Of a DNA stretch of 64,000 nucleotides, positions 47,201-57,709 are shown piece after piece (the first letter of the stretch is position 1; every line of letters starts with the position of its first letter). This DNA is from Branchiostoma floridae (lineage: Eukaryota; Chordata; Leptocardii; Amphioxiformes; Branchiostomatidae). The position numbers and the translations under genes were made by a program. The DNA is taken from assembly GCF_000003815.2 (NCBI RefSeq), contig NC_049985.1:3177872-3241871 (forward strand), in the 5' to 3' direction. The notes below the pieces were generated by a model, which was not told the DNA's origin, made no database searches, and saw nothing but the letters and a program-made list of their open reading frames with translations.

Positions 47201-49300
47201 GTACTAGCATTCCCCGCTTTATGGCTAAATCTACCACTGAAAACCCAAGACTTCGAAGATCCAAAAGCTCTGTGAAGTATTTAGAGTTGTACATTTCTTG
47301 TTTTATTCGTTATTGTTTATTTCTTGCTGTCTTTATGGGAACAACTTTAGACCCGAGCCAAGCTCTTCCCTTGCACAGCCTGTCACTCTATAATATTCAA
47401 GTCACTACTAAGGAACACTTTCATATAATTTTCTTCAAATCTACTTAAGAACTCCACTAGCTTTTATCTACTTTTTACTACATTTGTGAAAGGATTGACA
47501 TGACAGGTGACGATCATCATTTCAAGATGTCAACTCGAAGAACAGACTGTAAGGTTTGATCAACTCTCATCAGGAAGGGCCCTTCCTTTTTTCGATAAGT
47601 GAAGCGGGTTCTTTAACGTGCTCAAGGTGTTGGTCTCCTCAAACTCGGGACCTCCATTTAACGCCCTATCTCAGGTGAAGAAGTTTCGGTCAAATCCAGC
47701 TAAATTTGATTCAAATGGGACCAATCGTTCCATTCGTGCTTAGACATGGCCAATCAACCTAGAGATGGAAACCCAAGTCTCTAATTCACCAGGCGGGCTA
47801 GATTTGGAAATTTTGTATTTTTTTTTGTCTTCCTCGGAAGAATTTAAAAACTGTCTGAAAATTACAAAGTAGAATTTGACTGACAAACTAACCGTGGGGT
47901 CCTCCGGTACAGGTGGACTGATCCACTCCTCCCGGGGGAGGGGCAGGGCCACCGTGACCTCTCGCAGCAAGCCGGTCGGAACGTACGTCTGCGTTGTCAG
48001 CGGCCATTCCCTCGGGATCGTCACACCTGGAAAAAATATCACGTTTAACGTTATAACGTTACATTTGTTACCTACGTAATTAAACACCTGTGTTCCGCCA
48101 AACATGAAACCTCTTTCACGTCGTATTTTGCGTCCTATTACTCAGCTAGGATTCAACAAGGTGTAAAACGCATTTCCACGTCGGATTTTGCGTCCCATTA
48201 TCCAGCTAGGATTCCACAAAGTGTAAAACGCCTTTTGCCTGGAGGCAAAAACGGTAGAAATATAGTATATGTAAGGGATTAAGTTGGTTAAAGTCCTTCC
48301 CGCATGTTGCATAAGGCGGTGCCAATCTCAGTTTCAATAGCCCTTGGGCCACACAACTTTGTGCAATCACTACAGCAGGGGCCAGGATTTGAAAGAACGA
48401 AAACTCATAGCATTTTTATTCTTACCTTGGTTGTTATGACCATGTAGATACCGCTGCAACTTCTTCAGTGCGCGTGCGCGGCCGCTAGAAGGAGACAGGT
48501 CCCACACGGTAGTTGACACCCACAGTGACCTGCGCATGCGCCGCACATGGTACTCTGGGTACGAGCACAAGCACTCGTGCAGATGGTCACTGACGTCACA
48601 AGGTGGACTGAAATGGGGCCAATGTTCTGTTAGTGATATTCTATTGGAGGATATTTGAAGTGGCAATGTATGCAAATTCCTGTGTTTGGCTATACATGTA
48701 ACGTTATAAGTGTTGGCTAATCTAAACAAAATGTCTGTTCTAGTGAACCTGTCAGGGATGTCCACTGGTAGCAGCATTACAGTTGACCTCCTGGTGCCAA
48801 TTAATTGGTAATTGTTTGTTTTGTTTTGTCTTAACGTTATCTATTTTGCACAAAGTAAAAATATACATAGAGACGTCTAAGCTAAATATATGTGGATTGT
48901 GCTGGGGAAGGTGGAGACCAATAAGGTCTATAATCTGCCCTTCCCCACGTGTCTCCGTATTACAATTTAGTAACTATAGTACGTAAAGGTGAATCGGGCC
49001 CATATGTGCTTACAAACAACAAACAAACCAAGGACGTTACAAACAAATCTTTATTGACATAACAAAAGTACAGCGACTTTCGTAAGATCTTCTACAACTA
49101 ACGTTATAATGTTACATGCAGTCAAACAAGTGGTTGCAAATGGATTGACCTTCGTACAAACATATAGAAGTAAATCAATTTGTTGAGTCAGACATGTGGC
49201 TGTAGCTGCAACCTCACCTTGTTATATCGGCGCGTACCCCGTGTACTCCTGACAGCAACACATTCAGCACCAACCCTGCAAACAACAGCGGCAGTCTCAT
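35292..49300 (-). CDS. Secreted protein with four SOUL/HEBP-like modules, 900 aa, 19 coding exons
   Basis: Exons (minus): 49218-49300, 48426-48607, 47893-48026, 46954-47126, 46365-46576, 45346-45507, 44667-44809, 44054-44251, 43343-43518, 42959-43077, 42358-42497, 39673-39780, 38715-38879, 37911-37982, 37391-37532, 36723-36862, 36180-36302, 35661-35795 and 35292-35387. Lengths sum to 2703 nt and all phases close; only the exon 9 donor is uncertain. The ATG opens a signal peptide (MRLPLLFAGLVLNVLLSG). Module 1 (about 30-215): YHVRRMRRSLWVSTTV, ALKKLQRYLHGHNNQG, VVPETVLYVKSFRRRG, AQREAQKLLHLL. Module 2 (about 262-435): YVLCFGGHGG, EAGRRLSTAL, SRVFDRHNE. Module 3 (about 490-690): AMAGLLFYINGRND, IEMMQPVLTI. 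Module 4 (about 710-900): FLALTSYFGGKN, MMAPVVMQ, YIIALKGH, EPFTEVDRRVTYTGFW. These follow the SOUL pattern. Many cysteines suggest disulfides. Haem binding is known for some HEBPs but is not shown here. Confidence 0.85.
37021..37150. repeat. CA-rich microsatellite
   Basis: Irregular 'cacacagacac' repeats in intron 15 of the SOUL gene. Confidence 0.95.
40185..42205 (-). mobile_element. 5'-truncated, internally deleted LINE (L2/jockey-like RT)
   Basis: Minus-strand frames 41752-42186 and 40524-41699+ encode a reverse transcriptase: EVQNIICNLNNPAPGNDELS and KIAKVIPLFK in the first; then QYGFRKHHST, FLDLSKAFDTVNH, GVPQGSILGPLLFLIYIND, the catalytic FADDT and FLGVTIDDKLTWKKHI. Between them the segment that normally joins motif 0 and 1 is missing and the frame changes, so the copy is dead. 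No endonuclease domain remains. The 3' end near 40190 has a (TAAG)n-like tail on the element strand. It lies in intron 11 of the SOUL gene, in the same orientation. Confidence 0.9.
43603..43798. mobile_element. MITE, family M1, copy 3
   Basis: Degenerate TIRs ('ttcgccttaatcagcgg' and 'ccgcggagaaaggtgaa') with inner foldback 'gatatcaagtcgacggt' against 'accgtcgactagatatc'. Lies in intron 8 of the SOUL gene. A SINE-tail-like segment ('gagcacgttaaagaaccc') follows directly. Confidence 0.8.
45624..46197 (+). mobile_element. Deleted mariner-like element, about 574 bp
   Basis: Inverted ends 'cgaggggcgttcaataagta' and 'ttattattgaacgtccctcg' are bounded by TA at 45622-45623 and 46198-46199. From an ATG at 45807 the frame encodes a mariner-type N-terminal helix-turn-helix (VTRFLYLKGRTPKETFDEMK, SYDLVKRWHPEFKHGRKSVE, PRPGRSSSA). 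It then jumps to an unrelated-looking short end, so the catalytic DDD core is deleted. A non-autonomous relic in intron 5 of the SOUL gene. Confidence 0.88.
48113..48236. repeat. Two-copy tandem duplication of about 61 bp
   Basis: The sequence 'tttcacgtcgtattttgcgt' continuing to 'gtgtaaaacgc' is repeated as 'ttccacgtcggattttgcgt' to 'gtgtaaaacgc'. Lies in intron 2 of the SOUL gene. Confidence 0.85.
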
Positions 49301-49401
49301 GTCTCACGGCGGTGTTACTGCATCAATAATATCTGCAATGTCCTTTCAACACTTGTTCACTACCCAGTGTCAGTGCTTGCATCGCCGCGGATTTCGTCAG
49401 C

Positions 49402-49777
49402 ATAGGCCGCAACAAGTAAATGTTAAGGATGGCATCGTCTCGCGCGCGTTAAGATTCTCATCATTTGAAAAAAAGAGAAAGAAACTTTATTTATTACAGA
49501 CAGTCAACATGATAAGAAAATACAGGCAAAAGGAAAGATACGCCGTGTGGTCGTACTTGTACACGTGGTATTTATTGAATACAGCCTCGGAAAAAAACGG
49601 CGTTGAAAAGGTTTGTTTCTTTAATATTTTTTACAGAGTTTATAGTCTCTATTAAAAAAATGTAGGCATCTGGCTTTTCTTTTTGACTATCATGTGTTTT
49701 GTTATGTTCTTTTGTGCTCTTGTATGATCTGCAGTCTGCAGTGACGACATACACAAATTTTACTTGCCGTGGCCTTA
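49402..49777. mobile_element. MITE, family M2, copy 1
   Basis: Ends 'ataggccgcaacaagtaaat' and 'ttttacttgccgtggcctta' are inverted. Subterminal 'gcatcgtctcgcgcgcg' and 'ctgcagtctgcagtgacgac' match the copy at 56595-57134. Non-coding. Lies about 100 bp upstream of the SOUL gene ATG. Confidence 0.8.
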
Positions 49778-51400
49778 TGGTGCAATTCAAACGATCTATG
49801 ATCGGGAGAACCAAACACGGTGGCGCTGATAACATGTACGGTAATTTTGGTTATCAGCCGTGGACAAATATTTTCATTGCAGGTTTATTTGATGATCAAA
49901 TGAACTCATGATACTAAGGGCAAAGTTTGATGCAGTCATCACGCCTCTAGCGTGCCACCAGTTTAGTGTTAATTAGTTACTCTGCATTTCAAAGAACCGA
50001 CTTCATTGGCATTGACCTCGCTATAAATCTTAAAATTTGGCGGTACGCATAATTTGATTGCTTGAGAAAAACAGCTACAGGCAGTCTGACCATTGTCGTG
50101 ATGGGATGCAAATTTTCAGATAATTTACTTATCTTTTTTTCTGAAGGATGTGATAAACACACAAAAAAGATAAACACTGTTTGGCAGGTACCAATGGATT
50201 ATTCGAGACCCCCTTCTAGCTTTTTTTCTTTGTCACACCCATTGTTACGACACTGGATGATATTGTGCAATTGGACAATGGACTCATAGCAATAAGCTTC
50301 CTAACTGTTACAAAGTTATCTAACGGTACATCGTGTGACTCCTAGCGGCGCGTCTAGCGAATACACGTTGGGTAGCTAACTCGCTATGTATACTATATGT
50401 CACAGGGGAGGTTGGAATAAAGATTGCCCACGTTTTTGCACGTAAACAGCACGCAGTTGCACGTATGTACGGTGGGTTATGACCTTAGCTGAAGTGATTT
50501 GTCTCTATAATACTGAACAAAAAGTATGAAAACTGTGGACAAAGATATAAAACCAGGCATCCAGTATTTTCTCCCTATGCTACTAAGCCCCCAACCTCTA
50601 AAAGGAACCTCCCAAAAAATGAATCAGCAAAGGAACATGTGTAGGGACTTCATTCGTCCGTCAGCAAACCCACACTGCGCAGGTTCCAAATGACGTTTGT
50701 ACCCCCCAGACCCAGACGCTGATGACGCGTGGTTCCTTCCGCCCAACGCTAGAGCTGAAATAACTCTTTTCGAGCTCCTGCGAAACACTCGCGGTCCACT
50801 AGTTCCGTAGTACAAGCGTCTGTCACCTACGGCAAATGACAGAGTTATCACAGGGAATTTAGGTTATTCTCCACAGAATTGTGACAGAAAAGGCCGTTTA
50901 ACATCCTTGCCGACGGTCCGTTCTATCATCACATGACCAAAAACATGAGACCGAAAACAACCGCAAGACCAATCTGACTTGTGCTGAAGCGGAGGGTTGT
51001 ATGCTCGACGTACTGACTCCGAGTCCAGGGGAAACCCAACGGGAGACTGGTCTGGCTCTTAAGAAAACAGAGAGTAAATATTGAAACTTGAGAACAATTG
51101 TGAGAAAAAATCGTCAAAAGGTAAGTCATCAATCTTATTTTTGTATGAGATTATATATGACTTCAGTCAGAGTAGAATAAAATTAATCGTTTGCCAAATT
51201 TTGGCCTTGGTACTTTGGAAATACTGTGCGAAACTTAACAAGTCTGTCCGCTACATAAGTCAGGTCGAGGCAAGGCGGAAGCTTGAAGGCGTTCGTACAG
51301 TACGTGAAAGAATGACCAACAAATAAATAGTTTCTGTTATTGTGAGCCAGAACAGTTGTAGGCAGTACTTTGGATGTGGAATGCTAAGTGAGTGTATGGT
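49778..51400. other. Intergenic stretch between the SOUL and LRR-Ig genes
   Basis: No exon could be supported on either strand. This must hold at least part of the divergent promoters of the two genes. No TATA box or CpG-dense block was convincing. Confidence 0.4.
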
Positions 51401-52745
51401 TAGTGTGATATTCAGAATGCCCAGCTTTTGGAAAATGTAATCACAAAGATGTAAAAAGGACATACAGAAGTCTGTCTGCTACTCACTTCGTCCACTATTT
51501 GGCCAAAAGAGACGTATGAGCCTAGCTACTTTGCTTTCCAGATTGGTCTCACCTCGACAGCCTCGAAGCCTCCCAGACCTTTGGTTCAAAATAAAATGAC
51601 GATTCTTCTTCTTCTTCGTAATGACGATTAAGTCTAATACATACTATCGGTGTTAAGGAGGTTTAACTTTACATACCAATCATGAATTGGATAGCCAACG
51701 CGTTTGGTCAAAAGAGACGAGTAATCCCTTCTTACTTTGCGCCTGGGGTTTGAACTAGAGTGCCGAAAGGAAACAAGGACGCCAACAAATCTTTCCAAAA
51801 AAACCTTTAGTCAAAGGAGAGGATTACATCCTGCTTACTTTGCTTAGAAGTCGAAGTTGGGATATACAGGAAGCCCAGCTTTCGGACAATGTATTCACGA
51901 AGATGTAAAAAGGACATACAGAAGTCTGTCTGCGACTCACTTCGTACCCTCCAAAAGAGACGTCTGAGCCTAGCTACTTTGCTTTGTAGATTGGTCTCAC
52001 CTCGACAGCCTCGAAGCCCCCCAGACCTTTGGTTCAAAATAAAATGACGATTCTTCTTCTTCTTCGTAATGACGATTAAGTCTAATACATACTATCGGTG
52101 TTAAGGAGGTTTAACTTTACATACCAATCATGAATTGGATAGCCAACGCGTTTGGTCAAAAGAGACGAGTAATCCCTTCTTACTTTGCGCCTGGGGTTTG
52201 AACTAGAGTGCCGAAAGGAAACAAGGACGCCAACAAACCTTTCCAAAAATCTTTAGTCAACGGGAGAGGATTTCGTCCTGCTTACTTTGCTTAGAAGTCG
52301 AAGTTGGGATATACAGGAAGCCCAGCTTTTGGAAAATGTAATCACGAAGATGTAAAAAGGACATAAAGAAGTCTGTCTGCGACTTACTTCGCTCCCTCTT
52401 TGGCCAAAAGAGACGTCTGAGCCTAGCTACTTTACTTCCGAGATTGGTCTCACCTCAACAGCCAAAAAGCCCTCCCAGACCTTTGGTTCAAAATGACGAT
52501 TAAGTCTAATATGTACTACATGTCTTAAGGAGGTTTAACTTTACAGAACAATGCATGAGTTGAATAGCCAACCCTTTTGGTCAAAAGAGACGATTGATCC
52601 TTTCTTACTTTGCGCCTGAGGCTTGAAACGGAGTGCCGAAAGGAAAGCAGTCCACCAAACCTTACCAAAAAACCTTTAGTCAAAAGAGAAGATTACGTCC
52701 CGCTTCTTCATTCTTACAAGTCGAAGTTGGGATTTAAAGAACAAG
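51400..52745 (+). repeat. Tandem array, unit about 450 bp, three copies
   Basis: 'cagaagtctgtctgc'-type words recur near 51466, 51919 and 52366 (spacing about 453 and 448). Each is followed in order by 'agcctagctactttgctt', 'attggtctcacctc', 'gacctttggttcaaaa', 'gacgattaagtctaata', 'aaggaggtttaactttaca', 'gagtgccgaaagga' and 'aagtcgaagttggga'. The first two units are nearly identical and the third has more changes. The array ends about 200 bp before the LRR-Ig coding start, so it forms that gene's upstream region. Confidence 0.88.
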
Positions 52746-52948
52746 CACGAAAGGAAGATGACTGGACTTACTTGAAACAGCTTGATTGCACTGCGTGATA
52801 CCACGACTTCATCAGCTGACTCCAGCCTTTTTCAGGGTTTCGCAACGTTGAATAGTTTTAAGGGCTCCGATTCTTTGTTTGAAGTTATACACGCGAGCTA
52901 AAAATGTAAAACGTCTTCGTGACTGTATCTAATCTTTTCTGACAGAAA

Positions 52949-55894
52949 ATGCCCAACAAGCCGAAGACACTTCTGGTTCTTCTGATCATCACTTTGAGGG
53001 AAGCCGGAACAACCGAGGACTGTAGCAGCAGATGTCCATCAGAATGCAGATGCAACCAGAAATGCCTCAGCAGTGTTCCCCAGTATCTACCCGGAAGCAT
53101 CACTACCCTGGAATTACATGACAATAATATTACATCCTTGAATAATTCTGACCTACCGAGGTACAAGAAGCTTGACACACTAAAGTTTAAGAATAATAGA
53201 ATAACTACAATAGAGAAGAAAACATTCTCATACCTTTCTATGCTCCAACGCTTGGACCTAAGCTATAACCAGATAAGTAACATTCAACCTGGTACATTCT
53301 CAAACCTACTCAAGATTAGATGGTTAATGCTGGCCTATAATCAGATAACTAACATTCAGCATAGTACGTTCTCAAATCTACCACAGCTTATGGCGTTACA
53401 TCTGGAGTCTAACAAGATAACTGTCATACAGTCTGGTGCATTCTTGAAACTACCCCGACTTGTTAAGTTGTGTCTGGACTCTAACCAGATAAATAACTAT
53501 AGCATTCAACCTGGTGCATTCTCAAACCTACCCCAGCTTAAATCATTGTTTCTAATGTATAACCAGATAACTAACATTGAGGCTGGTATATTCTCAAACA
53601 TACAACGACTTGAAGATGTGTATCTGAATCACAATAACATAACCACCATTCAGTCTGGTACATTTTCTAATCTACCAAAGCTCATGACCTTGACTCTGGA
53701 CTCTAATCAGATAACTAACGTTCAACCGGGTGCATTTTCAAATATCCCGGGGCTCCGGAAGTTTTCCTTGGCCTCTAACAAGATAACTAACACTCAGCTC
53801 ATTGTATTCTCTAATACATCCAAGCTACAGGCTTTGATACTACGCTCTAACAAGATATCTAACATTCAGTCTGGTACGTTCTCAAATCTAACCAACCTTG
53901 CATGGTTGTGCCTGGGCGATAACCAGATAACTAGCATTCAGTCTGGCACATTCTCAAACCTATCTAAACTAGGATGGTTGCGGCTGGACCACAACCAGAT
54001 AAAGAACATTCATCATAGCGCATTCTCAAATCTACCTCAACTCCATAGGCTGAATCTATCCTATAACCGATTAACAAACATTCAGTCTGGCACATTTACA
54101 ATCCTACCCAAGCTTGTAAAACTGGATCTGAGCTCAAATGCAATAGATCGTTTACGATCGGACACATTCTCAAATCTAGATTATCTAGAACATCTCTACT
54201 TAGCCAATAACCAAATGACTACTGTCCAGTCTGACATATTCACACATCTTCCCAAACTCTCGAGACTTGTGCTGAAAGGTAACCCATGGGAATGTGACTG
54301 TAGAATGGTTGGTTTCAGGAAAATGATGGATAATTCTAACGATCGGAATCCATTTTCTAATCTTGAAATGATGTGTACAGGACCCAATAACCTTAATGGA
54401 ATGCTCCTTAGAAACATAAAGACCGAGCATCTGATATGTACAAAGCCAAGGATTGTGAGGTTTGAAACGAACAAAAGTAGCAACTTGGTAAAGGGGCAGT
54501 CTCTACATTTGGTCTGTGAAGCTTCAGGTATCCCTCAACCAGACATCACAGTCACCCTCCCATCTGGACTGAATGCTACTGTTGAGTCAGGTGGGAGGAT
54601 GGCTATGGGAGTGAATGATACTGTCATTATAACATACGTTACTGCAGCAGACGCAGGTCTATACATCTGTATTGGGGTAAATCCTGAAGGTTCCACATCT
54701 ACAGCACTGTTTGTTGATGTAGAAATGACAACATCAGTTTGGACCTCGTTTGCTTCATTTCCAGTGTCAGGTTCGTCACCGGACAAGACATTGTTAAGTG
54801 TATTGTCCAGTGTTGGTGTAGGTACACTCTCTGGGTGTCTGCTGGTTTCCTGTGTTGTCATTGTATTATGGTCCATGCGATGGACAAAAAATGCCCCTAC
54901 AAATGCGGCACCAGCACCAGTACGTTCACTCAAATCTGCCGACGAGGATGGTGACGCAAGGCAACAAATACAAATTTATGAGAATGACAAAAAAGGAGAA
55001 GAAGCGCCTTCTCGGTCTGTCTATGAGAACGACAAAGAGGATGAAGTACCTGACCCATGTCAGTCTCTCTATGAGAATGAGAATGAGGAGACCGCAGACG
55101 CCCCTTCTCAGTCTGCCTATGAAAATGATGATGAGGAGAACGTAGCCGACATGTCTCAGTCTGTCTATATGAATGATAGCGAGAAAGAGGTAGTTACTCC
55201 GTCTCAGTCTGTCTATGATAATGATAATGAGGTAGAGACAGCCCCTTCTCAATCTGTTTATGAGAATGATAACGAGGATGAAGAAGTATCCGCCCCTTCT
55301 CAGTCCGGCTATGAGAATGATATTGGGGAACAGGTAGTTCATATGTCTCATTCTGTCTGTAAGAAATATAGCGAGGAACGGGCAGTCGCTATATCTCAGT
55401 CTGTCTATAAGAAAGGTAGCGAGGAACGGGCAGTTGCTATGTCTCAGTCTGTCTATAAGAAAGATAGCGAGGAACGGGCAGTTGCTATGTCTCAGTCTGT
55501 CTATAAGAAAGGTAGCGAGGAACGGGCAGTTGCTATGTCTCAGTCTGTCTATAAGAAAGATAGCGAGGAACGGGGAGTTGCTATGTCTCAGTCTGTCTAT
55601 AAGAAAGGTAGCGAGGAACGGGGAGTTGCTATGTCTCAGTCTGTCTATGAGTATCATAATGAGAAAGCAGCCGCCATGTCTGAGTCTGTCTATGACAATG
55701 ACAACGAGGAGGAAATAGCCGCTATGCCTCAATCTGTCTATGGAAACGATAGCGAGCAGGTAGAAGCATCTACTGCATCCCATGCCATGTATGGCAATGG
55801 AGATATAAAGGTAGCATCGAGCACTTCTCAAAGCATCTACAAGAACAACAAAGAGAAATCAGAATCTGGGATCATTTATGGGAATGACAAATGA
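52949..55894 (+). CDS. LRR-Ig transmembrane receptor with repeated-tyrosine tail, 981 aa
   Basis: One uninterrupted coding exon. The ATG follows an acceptor-like 'ttttctgacag', so a non-coding upstream exon is likely. Order: signal peptide (about 1-22), cysteine cap CPSECRCNQKC, about 16 leucine-rich repeats (about 50-430; typical unit LxLxxNQITNIQSGTFSNLP), C-cap NPWECDC (to about 490), one Ig domain (about 497-592; SLHLVCEASG and DAGLYICIG), transmembrane helix (about 615-640; TLSGCLLVSCVVIVLW), then a 340-residue cytoplasmic tail. The tail is made of about 20 units of 12-16 residues of the type SQSVYENDNE. Thirteen tyrosines have N at +2, the pYxN pattern preferred by Grb2-type SH2 domains. 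It is a cell-surface recognition or adhesion receptor of the LRRIG class; kinase-dependent signalling through the tail is inferred. Ligand unknown. Confidence 0.93.
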   Translation: MPNKPKTLLVLLIITLREAGTTEDCSSRCPSECRCNQKCLSSVPQYLPGSITTLELHDNNITSLNNSDLPRYKKLDTLKFKNNRITTIEKKTFSYLSMLQRLDLSYNQISNIQPGTFSNLLKIRWLMLAYNQITNIQHSTFSNLPQLMALHLESNKITVIQSGAFLKLPRLVKLCLDSNQINNYSIQPGAFSNLPQLKSLFLMYNQITNIEAGIFSNIQRLEDVYLNHNNITTIQSGTFSNLPKLMTLTLDSNQITNVQPGAFSNIPGLRKFSLASNKITNTQLIVFSNTSKLQALILRSNKISNIQSGTFSNLTNLAWLCLGDNQITSIQSGTFSNLSKLGWLRLDHNQIKNIHHSAFSNLPQLHRLNLSYNRLTNIQSGTFTILPKLVKLDLSSNAIDRLRSDTFSNLDYLEHLYLANNQMTTVQSDIFTHLPKLSRLVLKGNPWECDCRMVGFRKMMDNSNDRNPFSNLEMMCTGPNNLNGMLLRNIKTEHLICTKPRIVRFETNKSSNLVKGQSLHLVCEASGIPQPDITVTLPSGLNATVESGGRMAMGVNDTVIITYVTAADAGLYICIGVNPEGSTSTALFVDVEMTTSVWTSFASFPVSGSSPDKTLLSVLSSVGVGTLSGCLLVSCVVIVLWSMRWTKNAPTNAAPAPVRSLKSADEDGDARQQIQIYENDKKGEEAPSRSVYENDKEDEVPDPCQSLYENENEETADAPSQSAYENDDEENVADMSQSVYMNDSEKEVVTPSQSVYDNDNEVETAPSQSVYENDNEDEEVSAPSQSGYENDIGEQVVHMSHSVCKKYSEERAVAISQSVYKKGSEERAVAMSQSVYKKDSEERAVAMSQSVYKKGSEERAVAMSQSVYKKDSEERGVAMSQSVYKKGSEERGVAMSQSVYEYHNEKAAAMSESVYDNDNEEEIAAMPQSVYGNDSEQVEASTASHAMYGNGDIKVASSTSQSIYKNNKEKSESGIIYGNDK
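55370..55640 (+). repeat. 48 bp coding minisatellite in the receptor tail
   Basis: About five near-identical units encode MSQSVYKKGSEERAVA, differing mainly as G/D and A/G. They are much more uniform than the flanking tail units, so they were amplified recently. In this block the residue at +2 of the tyrosine is K, not N. Confidence 0.92.
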
Positions 55895-56594
55895 TTAATG
55901 ACTTACGAGAATACTTAGAAAGAGTATAACTGAGGAACCACCAAGGCCCATAAAAGTGAATGATTCTGACAAATATGACATTTCAGAATGTATGCTGCTA
56001 AAACCGATAGAGACAGCATTGCAGTAAACTTTAAACCTAGCAACACACTAACGACAGCGCAAGCCCTATCGTACATTTTACGTTGAGGTCGAAATGCCGA
56101 AAAACATTGTTTTAGTTCATGTGGTACATACATTTTTATTTTGTGGGTGGAATTTGGTGAGTGAATGGACGTGATGTGACCTAAAAAGATTATTGAACGA
56201 AGAGTCCATTCTGTAGGAGACGTAAGGACGTATCATAGGAAAGAAGCATGCAATTTTGAATTCTTGAATTTTGAATTTTCTTGAATTTTTTAATTCTTAC
56301 GGCAATGTTGAAAAGTTTCTCCCTGACGTTGACATGGGTAATGTTTTTCCTGTTAGTAAAAATTATTATACGTTATAACGTTATCTTGCAACAACACAGA
56401 TTTTAAATAGTGTAGGAATATTCACAGTGTTTACGCCAAGAGTTCTATGTTACTAGTATTATTCAGATGTATTCCAGCATCAATTCTTTTATTGAAAAGT
56501 ACTTGAAATAATACAAATAAATGTACGGAGACGAAGTGACGGCGGACTCAAGTTGTACTCAATTTATTTTAGCGCATACAAATATTGAAAATAA
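55895..56594. other. 3' flank of the LRR-Ig gene
   Basis: AT-rich. Includes an 'ttgaattttcttgaattttt' stretch and several AATAAA-like words, and probably contains the 3' UTR. No other exon seen. Confidence 0.4.
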
Positions 56595-57134
56595 TATAAG
56601 GCCACAGCAAGTAAATTTTATGGATGACATCAGCGCGCGCATTAATTTTCGTCTGATTTCAGAAAAAAAAACAAGAATTTTTTTTTTCTGCAAGGATGGT
56701 CAACATGTCGATAAAGTACCAAAATGAGCAAATATGTTGTGTTGTAGCCTAATAATTGTACTTGTAGAAGCGACGCTTGCGAGGTACCCAGGACTGTAGT
56801 TGTAGAAATGAAACATGTTGGATTGTTGTAAAAGTGACACCAATATGGAAGCTATGAGTGTGGTTACCAACTTTGTGATGCCAGTCTAACACACTAGTGT
56901 CACTTTTACTTAGTGTGGTACATAAATACAGGAATGAATGCATTGTTGGCTCTGATACCATGTTTTTTCCATTTAATTCTTTTTACAACAGTCATCACAA
57001 CATTATGGTGCCTATTTTTGAAAATGTAGCCATCTTGTTTTTTTTTTCACCTATCTTGCTTTTTTTCGCCCTATCGCACTATTTTTGCAGTCTGCAGAGG
57101 ATGTCATCCATAAAATTTACTTGCTGTGGCCTAA
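56595..57134. mobile_element. MITE, family M2, copy 2
   Basis: Inverted ends 'ataaggccacagcaagtaaa' then 'ttttatggatgacatc', and 'gatgtcatccataaaa' then 'tttacttgctgtggcctaat'. The near-end 'agcgcgcgc' and 'gcagtctgcaga' match copy 1. Non-coding, about 540 bp. Confidence 0.85.
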
Positions 57135-57709
57135 TAGTTGTTTACTATGATTTATCATGATATCGTAAGATTTCATAACTCGCGCTCATTCAAGGGTCAA
57201 AGGTCGCATACCCGGAAGTGATCTGAACATTCAACTTTTCTGGTCCACTTGTGGAAGGTACGTATAGTCCAAACGTTCTACATCTAAACTTTAGTAGATC
57301 TTGTCTCCTAGTCTTAGGATCACTAGCATCGTGTATATGTGTTAGGTACAATTTTCTTTGCTCCTCTGTCGGGGTAAATTTGAAAGTCGTCGATCAGATA
57401 AGCGCTCCGATCGATATCCGCTGGCTAACAAATCGGGCATGGATATGGCCCCTCCTCCTAACAGTTCAGCTTGCATTGGGTCAATATCTTTTACCTCGTT
57501 GTGCCACAGTGACATGATCATGACGATTTTGTCAGGATGCCAAAATGATTGTACATATTATATTAGCTCTCTTCTATTAATATGGAAGATCGTGACATTT
57601 AAAATGTGTTAATCAGATATGGCGGACTTCAACCCCTTACCCACACACTTTGGAACACCTCCAGTCTAGAAGCAAGGTTGCATTGTGTTTGCGTATGTCA
57701 AATATTCTT
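57135..57709. other. Intergenic stretch without recognised features
   Basis: No repeat, RNA or exon recognised. Confidence 0.4.

Noticed and set aside
50600-50860. Possible minus-strand exon upstream of the LRR-Ig gene
   Set aside because: Open frame without family resemblance or clear splice sites.
54926-55831. Long open frame of 301 codons on the minus strand
   Set aside because: It is the mirror of the repeated receptor tail; the short-period repeats keep the antisense frame open. No family resemblance and no splice context.
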